From the NCBI GenBank assembly GCA_004369085.1, contig ML210178.1, positions 1 to 64,000 on the forward strand: a stretch of 64,000 nt of DNA, read 5' to 3'. The position numbers and the translations under genes are program-made. Positions 62,979 to 64,000 of this stretch are shown piece by piece (the first letter of the stretch is position 1; the number at the start of each line of letters is the position of its first letter). The notes under the pieces were generated by a model. That model saw only the letters and a list, made by a program, of their open reading frames with translations. It did not search any database and was not told the origin of the DNA. Source of the DNA: Coprinopsis marcescibilis. Its lineage: Eukaryota; Basidiomycota; Agaricomycetes; Agaricales; Psathyrellaceae.

Positions 62979-64000
62979 ATGTCTCGAACAACTCTTTCGC
63001 GGCGACTCGTCGCCCTCCAGTCATTACTCCTCCTCCTCGCAACCAATGTCAGCGCCCAAGCGACCGTCGACACCCCCGGCCAGCCTTCTCGCACTGGTGT
63101 CCCAGGAGGCTTTGAGATCGTCGGAGAGAGCTTTGTTAGCGCAATGATGGTACGCCTGTCAAGTTCAGGCCCCACCGCCCGTCCTGACCGCTCCACAGAT
63201 ATTCTTGGGCACAGAAGACAAGGTCCTGTTTGTCGATAAAGTCGAGAACAACCCTACCCAGATCAACAACCACCCAGCATGGGCCTCTGGTGCGTGAATT
63301 TCCCCTATCACCCTCCTCAAAACTGACTGTCCTCGCAGAGTGGGCAGTGGGAACCGGCGAACAGCGTGCGATGGACATTGTCACAAACTCTTTCTGCGCC
63401 GTACGTCTGTTCAATTCTCCCACAGCACCCAACCCAACCTTTTTCTACAGGGCGGAAACGTGCTAGGCAACGGAACATGGCTCAACGTCGGCGGAAACCT
63501 CGGCGTCACCTTCGCCAGCATGCCGCACGAAGACCAAACCGGCCAGAGCGGTCCCTATTTCAACGCAGATGGTCGAACAGCGTACGTACCTTGAAACATT
63601 GAGTCACACAAAAGTACTTACACTGTTCCGCTTTTAGAATCCGGTAAGCAAGGATATTCGGAGGCTTATGCCCGGCTATGCTCACATGTCCCTAGCATGC
63701 TCGACCCTTGCGACGACAGCACCTGCGAATGGTCCACATCGCCCGTGCCCACTAGCGAACGCTGGTACCCCACCCTCGAGACCCTCCAAGACGGCTCCAT
63801 CATCATCGTAAGCCCCTTCCATCCACACAACACCCTCCGCTCACCCCACCCCAGCTCGGTGGAAGCATCGACGGCGGCTTTGTGAACAACATCGAGCGCG
63901 ACAACCCCACCTACCAGTTCTTCCCGCCACGTCCCAACGGCGACGACCCCAACCCCAACATCCGTGCCGCCATCCTCGCCGACACCCTCCCCGCCAACCT
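62979..64000 (+). CDS. Glyoxal oxidase (copper radical oxidase), 5' part
   Basis: Secreted enzyme that oxidises small aldehydes and makes H2O2, feeding peroxidases in lignocellulose breakdown. Start at 62979 with a signal peptide (VALQSLLLLLATNVSAQATV). Exons 62979-63149, 63199-63289, 63339-63400, 63451-63581, 63638-63643, 63696-63807 and from 63855 past the window keep one frame. Motifs of the N-terminal kelch-like domain are VPGGFEIVGESFVSAMM, then NVLGNGTWLNVGGN, DGRTAIRMLDPCDD, SERWYPTLETLQDGSIII and GGSIDGGFVNNIERDNPTYQ, all typical of GLOX. The radical Tyr-Cys pair: FCAGGNVL holds the Cys region; the Tyr ligands lie mostly in the part outside the window. A six-base microexon (63638-63643) supplies IR of TAIRML. 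Truncated by the window edge, not broken. Confidence 0.93.

Overview
This window looks like nuclear DNA of a mushroom-forming basidiomycete (Agaricomycetes). Genes are cut by many introns of about 50-60 bp with GT/AG ends, and both strands are used. The families present are typical of that group: an alpha-kinase fragment, a glyoxal oxidase, F-box proteins, a TPR-repeat relic and several expanded membrane-protein families. There are no bacterial-style operons, rRNA genes or CRISPR arrays, and I recognised no tRNA.

Layout. 1-1418 is an inverted-repeat-bounded segment holding a truncated alpha-kinase and a small ORF. 2667-13657 is gene dense: a CAX-type Ca2+/H+ antiporter, a cystathionine gamma-synthase, an Sds23-like CBS protein, a class 3 lipase, a patch of decayed coding sequence and an F-box protein. 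17262-19775 is GFA1 (glutamine:fructose-6-phosphate amidotransferase), whose seven-exon model closes exactly at 695 residues. 22271-31367 carries two paralogous multi-pass membrane proteins separated by almost 6 kb with no convincing gene. 34047-39944 is a tandem array of three beta-carbonic anhydrases, each with an N-terminal signal-like segment. 41073-48607 is one very large gene for a roughly 2,300-residue, probably UNC80-like helical-repeat protein, followed by a broken TPR-type gene. 51589-59063 is a tandem family of four single-pass membrane proteins that all end in a proline-rich tail with a PPxY motif. 60493-62575 is a RING E3 ligase of the mahogunin (MGRN1/RNF157) type, and 62979 to the right edge is the start of a glyoxal oxidase.

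How it fits together. The left half holds housekeeping functions (sulfur amino-acid synthesis, hexosamine/chitin precursor supply, calcium storage, nutrient-stress cell-cycle control). The right half holds tandemly duplicated secreted or surface-exposed families. The most interesting material is the PPxY-tailed membrane protein cluster (one copy visibly breaking down), the three-gene secreted carbonic anhydrase array, the alpha-kinase relic between long inverted repeats, and a RING domain with an outsized internal insertion. Exon boundaries were placed by eye from splice consensus and reading-frame continuity. I checked frame and length numerically for the lipase, the F-box gene, GFA1 and the glyoxal oxidase exons up to the seventh; other internal boundaries are approximate.
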